Shown: positions 17,310 to 21,835 of the stretch, piece after piece
How positions within the stretch are numbered: the stretch's first letter is position 1
How the letters are laid out: each line of letters opens with the position of its first letter
Translations under genes and position numbers: made by a program
Assembly: GCA_036940085.1 (NCBI GenBank)
Contig: JALLBK010000779.1
Span: forward strand, 1-21,835
DNA: 21,835 nucleotides
Origin: Discostella pseudostelligera
Taxonomy: Eukaryota > Bacillariophyta > Thalassiosirophyceae > Thalassiosirales > Thalassiosiraceae
Direction: 5' to 3'
Notes under the pieces: generated by a model
What the model saw: the letters and a program-made list of their open reading frames with translations, nothing else
Told to the model about the DNA's origin: nothing
Databases searched by the model: none

Positions 17310-18247
17310 ATGAACTCCGCCGACGCCGACGCCGACGGTCGTCATCCTAATCTCTACCCACCGATTACCAAATCGATTACTCTCATCCGCCACGGAGTTG
17401 CCCTTCATAATATCTGCGATGAGAAGACGGGTGCAAAACCAGATGTACTTGATCCAAAGTTTACCGACTCGCCATTGACGCGACATGGCGAATTGCAGGC
17501 GTTCCAGTTGGGGGAGCGATTGCGGAGAATTGGGCTGGTACGGTGCTACCACGAAGATAATGCGGATGGTGGCAGTACTAGCGTAGGCACCACTGCTGGT
17601 TGTAGGAGTAGCAGCGACGCAGAGACATCACCCATTGAGTTGGTAATTTGCTCTCCATTGACACGGTGTCTACAGACCGCATCGCACATCTTTCCATCTT
17701 ATTTTAGGAGTAGTTTTCCATCTCCTGACACCTCCACGGATGTGCAATTGGATAGGAACTGCACAGTATGCTGTCATGCAGATGTGCGTGAAGCTTTTGG
17801 CAAAAATTATTCTGATAAACGAAGGTGAGCGCGCATGATGTGATGCATGGTGGAATGCATTCAGTGCATTTCTAATCCGAACAATCTCTTGTTGTCTGTA
17901 GCCCGCTCTCTCGACTGAAAACAAGATTTCCTACAGTCCATTACCACCCTTCCATTACTGAAGATGATATCGACTGGCAACCACATACTCGTGAAACATG
18001 TCACAACGTCTCCCGGCGGGTACATAATTTCTTTGTTTGGCTTCTCCAACAACCACACAGCAATGTAGCGATTGTAACACATGGTGTTTGGATGGAATGT
18101 GCATTATTGAATTACTGTCCAGAGGTGTTGGAGTTTGGAAAGAAGAGGGTGTATAATTGCGATGTTTACTCTGGTAAATTGTTGGGATCATCAGATGGGA
18201 GAAGCATTATGTTGACGGATGTCGAACAGATGACATTCGATGAGTAG
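17310..18247 (+). CDS. Histidine phosphatase (phosphoglycerate mutase-like) family protein
   Basis: Two exons, 17310-17824 and 17902-18247, separated by a 77-nt GT-AG intron, give 286 residues. The ATG at 17310 is the first in frame; an upstream GTG frame reads through the CAA repeat and is rejected. The catalytic RHG motif is in SITLIRHGVALHN with nucleophile His28. SPLTRHGELQA and ICSPLTRCLQTA follow, then VREAFGKNYSDKRR with the probable acid Glu161. The second catalytic His is 232 in VAIVTHGVWMECALL. The order RHG, E, H and the DKR element are those of the PGAM-like branch of the histidine phosphatase superfamily. Plant and fungal relatives are poorly characterised; broad phosphatase activity on sugar or other phosphoesters is more likely than true glycolytic mutase activity. 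It converges with the carrier gene, 126 bp between stops. Confidence 0.87.
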
Positions 18248-18373
18248 TATCAATCTGGAAGCATAGCACGATGTCAAACGATGACCAACTATCTCTAATA
18301 CGATAATTTGTCAACGCATCTGTCTGCTAATGTGGCCACACTGACAAAAGCCAAAAGTCCATCAAGCCACAAC

Positions 18374-19603
18374 TTAAGAGTAACCCGCAGTGAATTGCTT
18401 CAGTAGTTCATAGGATCCAAACTGTATCGCTGTATTCGGAGCCATTCTCACAATGTTGATGAATACTCCACGATAAAATCTCTCTATGCCAAATTTCGCA
18501 TAAGTCTTCCTTACGCAGTCCCTGACAAAGAGTAAATCGATGTTTGAGTACATTGCTAACGCACGTAAAAGAACAATGCATCATGTGCATTTTTCACTCA
18601 CCAATACCCCGTGAACTGTTCCGTAGTACCTCTACTCCCCTGCAATTGCAAAAGTCTCCTCACCGTATCATTCGGATAGGTCAAAATCCCAGCCATCATC
18701 CCTCCGGCGCCACCAAATGCCAACTTCCTTGTTACGCTATTCGCAACATCCTTCCCCTCCTTCTCCTCCTTCGTTTTTGGAAATGCGCTCTCCAACAATC
18801 CAACAGTACCAAATTTTACACCTTCATACGGCATGGCTCCCAATAATGTTGGTGTGATTCCCTTGTATAATGCTTTAATGCCTTCCTCGCGTGCTGTAAT
18901 CAGCACAGTATTAATGATGCCCTTGTAATGCTTCTTCCCATCCGGACTTGCCAATTTGCCCGTGATTCTACCCCGTGCTAAATCGAGTGGATAGGTTGCT
19001 GCCGATGCTGTCATACCTGCCATACCACCAGCTAGGAAGGAGATACTCCATGGCAATGACGCCTCCTTCTTCCCACCATCTGAATACCAAGAATGGTACA
19101 AGCTGCCCAACCATTTTCCATACAAATCATTACTCGAAAACACAATTGATTTGGATGGAAATACTCGTAGGAGATTGGCACCATTGCCAGCCCACAATCC
19201 TAATATACCTTCATTTTGTATTATTGATCGATAGAGATGAAATGGGGAGACTATACCTTTGGAACCAGAAGTGGACGATATGACGACGCCATGTTCACCA
19301 GTTTGGGAGAGCATACGGATGCGATCGAGTGGATTTGTTGCCGTCTACATGCAACACAACATCAATCAATCCAATAAGTGTTGTGCAATGGGATTGATGA
19401 GAGTGCATGAGTCACAATGAAGAAGGCACTCAACAACAATGCATCATCGACATCGCACAACATGAATCTCAATGGTTTACCTTGGCAATCATACCCGCAA
19501 CGCCGCCACAGACCATCCGTCTCGTCATGTCGGCGGCACCACCGCTCCCATTATCTTTCGTCGATGGTGGTACATGATGAGATGATGATATCGGATTCGA
19601 CAT
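18374..19603 (-). CDS. Mitochondrial carrier family (SLC25) transporter
   Basis: Three exons, 19481-19603, 18602-19344 and 18374-18521, with GT-AG introns of 136 and 80 nt and matching phases, encode 337 residues. All three carrier repeats carry the PX[D/E]XX[K/R] signature: NPLDRIR (residue 45 on), YPLDLAR and YPNDTVR. Six membrane segments can be placed around them, for example RRMVCGGVAGMIAK, SISFLAGGMAGMTASAATYP and LAFGGAGGMMAGILTYP. GLWAGNGANLLRVFPSKSIVF resembles the GNG..R element of the nucleotide/CoA carrier branch (SLC25A16, A23-25, A42). An adenine-nucleotide or CoA substrate is therefore suggested but not proven. It should sit in the inner mitochondrial membrane. The frame extends upstream into a poly-Asn stretch but with no ATG, so the start at 19603 is chosen. 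It diverges from the MYND-SET gene and shares a 310-bp promoter. Confidence 0.9.
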
Positions 19604-19671
19604 GATGATAGTGGTGCTGGCTTGTCCGGAGATCGCTATGGTTGCACCCTTTGCCAATGCCGATGGTTCAT

Positions 19672-19673
<2 letters not shown>

Positions 19674-19706
<33 letters not shown>
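19674..19706 (-). repeat. (CAA)11 microsatellite in the carrier gene leader
   Basis: Eleven perfect TTG units on the plus strand read as CAA on the carrier gene's sense strand, ending 70 bases before its ATG. It parallels the CAA tract before the phosphatase ATG. In frame it would encode poly-Asn, but no upstream ATG exists, so it is treated as untranslated leader or promoter DNA. Confidence 0.85.
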
Positions 19707-19708
<2 letters not shown>

Positions 19709-19743
19709 CTCGCACTTTGGGGCAGTTTGGGCGCGAAAGGATT

Positions 19744-19831
19744 TGGCGGGAAGGTGACGCCTACGCGGGCACCCGACCGCGTAAGTACGTACGTGGAATT
19801 TTGGCGGGAGACACAAATATATTCGGCGGGA
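19744..19831. promoter_or_regulatory. Three E2F-like sites in a bidirectional promoter
   Basis: ATTTGGCGGGAAG (TGGCGGGA at 19744-19751), TTTTGGCGGGAGA (19802-19809) and ATTCGGCGGGAAAT (19823-19831) lie within 88 bp, between the divergent carrier (ATG 19603) and MYND-SET (ATG 19914) genes. The first two match the E2F core TTTGGCGGGA closely. The third differs by one base. Together with upstream sites at other genes they suggest shared cell-cycle-linked control. The factor identity is inference. Confidence 0.55.
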
Positions 19832-19913
19832 AATTGTGTCCACGTAGGAATCAATTATCTTTAACCTTCAACCCCCGCCCGCACAACTCAGCCACAACAA
19901 CATCTCCGTCACC

Positions 19914-21565
19914 ATGGCGTCCGCCTCCTCTGCTACCAAGTGCGATGCCTGCGGCCTTCCACCTCGCGATCCATCCAAGCCGCTCCTTCAATGCACGCGC
20001 TGCCATGGAGCGTATTATCACGATGCCGCCTGCCAGAGAAAGCACTACCCGACGCACAAGGCTGAGTGTCGCCGAGCTGCGGCGTCCGTATCGTCGTCGT
20101 CATATGCTTCTTCTCCTAAGCCTCCCAAACAAGTCGTATCCTCCTCTTCTCTGGCAGCTTCTCCCTCAGTACCATCGTATCATGCGCCTTCGTCGTCAGT
20201 AGAATGCCGATTGGATACTGCGAAAGGCAGATGCTTGTTTGCAACAAAGGCATTACCCATAGGATGCCACCCCTTCGCCGCGACGACAAAAACCGATGCC
20301 GTAGAGGGCCTATGTGAATCCATCGTCCACCCAGTCCTGTTCGAACATTTGCGTAAATTCCGGTGCGCATTCTGCTTTCGGAATATCCCTGACAATAATA
20401 ACATCAAGGTACCAGCAAACTCCACCAAATTTCTTCTCCACCATCACTGCTCAACCGAATGCAGAAAACTCGACACGAACTGGTTGATGGAAGAACAAGC
20501 CGTGAGGAATCTACCATCGCCACCCTCTTCCACGGTACTGTCCTGTTCGCGCCTCATCCGGAAATTTATTCAATTTCCATCCTCAGTCGAAGAATTTAAC
20601 TCACTCTCTCCTGGAACCGAGTGGATTCCAACTTTGAAATCTACAGACGAGAAGGTGAAAGATTTGGCCATCATCATGACAGAGTGCAAATTATTTCTGA
20701 AGGCCATGGGTGATCATCAGGGTGCAAGCCTCGTGCATACAATATTCTCCTCTGACCTGTTATCATTCAAACATTCTGGCTTCGTTCACAGAAACCACCG
20801 ATGCTGCAGCTAACGGTGGTGACGCCCATTCAGGTCGGTGAGGAAATGACAATCAGCTACTGTGATTCTTCCATGCCACGGCTTGATCGGCGTGGTGCAT
20901 TATTACAAGAGTACAGTTTCATTTGCAATTGTCATTTCTGCCAGGATACAAATCTCGACGATGATATATATGGCTTGAAATGTATTAAGAAGAGCTGTGA
21001 CAAGAAGGGAGCAAGGATACGGTCCATGAAGGGAAAAGATTTGTTGGACGAGTATAGATGCGAGCTATGTGGTCACAATCGATCCGAAGAGGAGACGCAG
21101 TCATTACAACAACTCTATTCGAGGATGCATGCAAGTAGTGATCCATTCCATAGTGCAGTTGATGCTGAACGGAAAGCGTATAGTTGCATGAGGAGTTCGT
21201 GTCAGTTGGAAACATCCTATTTCTTTGCATTATGTTCAAAACAATTCATTTCCACCATCTGTAGGTCACTTCCGTTCATTACGGATGAAGGTGAAAGGAT
21301 GAACCTGATCGGTGAGGCGCTCTCTGCAATGAATGACAGTAAAGCGGCGTCAAAGTTCTGTTTTGACTATCCAGGAAGTTTGCAGTGGACGTTGCAACGG
21401 GGAGAGGAGGCAAAGCTTCGACTGTATGCAAATCCGACCGATGTAGAGGCGTGGAATCTTCTGAAGGAAGTGAAATCAAAGATGCTTAAATACTATCCTC
21501 CATGTGATGAAACAATACAATCATTGGACGAGTCACTTGAATCGTATTCTTGGTTTGGCAGGTAG
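19914..21565 (+). CDS. MYND-SET (SMYD-like) protein with disrupted SET domain
   Basis: The first part, 19914-20813 (299 residues, ATG in CACCATGG), has a MYND zinc finger at about 10-52 (CDACG, CTRCHGAYYHDAAC, HKAEC). It then has the first SET strand (DTAKGRCLFATKALPIG) and a Cys pair in RCAFCFRNI. It stops at 20811-20813. A second frame from about 20801 continues as the SET end and post-SET: LTVVTPIQVGEEMTISYCD, then CNCHFC and a helical C-terminal region to 21565. The two parts clearly belong to one gene but are out of frame. The expected NHSCxPN cofactor/active-site motif between them is missing, as is roughly a dozen residues. A deletion of 1 (mod 3) nucleotides, a damaged allele or an assembly error would each explain it. 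An intact relative would be a lysine methyltransferase; this copy should lack activity. Relatives act on histones and other proteins. Confidence 0.7.
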
Positions 21566-21835
21566 GGTTTGGATAATTGTCAGCTGCCTTAATATCTCCT
21601 TCATAGTAATCCGATGACAAGATATCATTAACATCATCTCTTCACTCCGGTAGTTCTGTTGATAGAATGTCTAGCCACATGCTGCTACTTAGACCATTGC
21701 TGTGCAACTTCAAGCCAAGTGTGGATTAGCCATTTGTAGAGTCAACTATGCGCCAAATTATCAAACCAATGTGATACCGCAAGTAGCACTTTACACATTA
21801 GTTTATTTTACGAGTAAAAAATCGCATACCTGTTA
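21566..21835. other. 3' flank of the MYND-SET gene
   Basis: This 270-bp end of the window follows the SET gene's stop. It is moderately A/T-rich with no recognisable coding sequence or AATAAA. GGCAG|GTAGGG at the stop codon looks slightly like a splice donor, but I see no downstream exon within the window. Confidence 0.4.

Noticed and set aside
17179..17350. ATG at 17179 as the start of the phosphatase
   Set aside because: It is in a different frame, reads the CAA repeat as poly-Thr and runs into Arg-rich nonsense rather than the RHG motif.

Overview
The window is nuclear DNA of a eukaryotic microalga. Genes lie on both strands with short gaps. Introns are short GT-AG introns, mostly 62-136 nt with one of 317 nt. 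ATGs are often in CACCATGG-like contexts. Coding sequence is rich in Ser, Gln and Asn runs and trinucleotide tracts. Plant-like GDP-mannose 3,5-epimerase next to Cys-rich 'CPSGQxCY' secreted modules suggests a stramenopile alga, most likely a diatom. That placement is inference from gene content; no rRNA or other marker is present.

Layout: (1) 619-2895 +, a seven-exon PCMT-family methyltransferase with an F-box-like motif, coiled coil and acidic tail. (2) 2997-4421 -, a ureidoglycolate-lyase-like domain fused to a biuret-amidohydrolase-like cysteine hydrolase. (3) 4485-8186 -, a 1,233-residue dsRNA-binding protein with a possible degenerate acetyltransferase fold; its upstream DNA has a 7-bp tandem repeat and four E2F-like sites. 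(4) 8787-9931 -, a secreted or membrane Cys-rich protein whose transmembrane helix appears only if a 62-nt intron is removed. (5) 10540-13018 +, an ankyrin-repeat TKL kinase ending in a CaaX box, whose catalytic core carries an exact 229-bp tandem duplication. (6) 13489-14280 -, an LTO1-like deca-GX3 protein ending in Asp-Trp. (7) 14680-15780 -, GDP-mannose 3,5-epimerase. (8) 16244-17122 +, a class I methyltransferase. (9) 17310-18247 +, a two-exon histidine phosphatase. (10) 18374-19603 -, a three-exon mitochondrial carrier. (11) 19914-21565 +, a MYND-SET (SMYD-like) protein with a broken SET domain.

The genes look like independent housekeeping, metabolic and signalling loci, not a cluster or mobile island. 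No transposon, RNA gene or CRISPR array was recognised. The main shared feature is a recurrent TCCCGCCA/TGGCGGGA motif upstream of five or six genes, matching the E2F/DP consensus. CAA-repeat leaders precede the ATGs of genes 9 and 10.

The most notable item is the 229-bp kinase duplication. Its copies differ at eight positions, all silent. Removing exactly one repeat unit at an AG|GT site restores the full kinase. This fits either a newly gained intron made by AGGT duplication or two haplotypes joined by the assembler.
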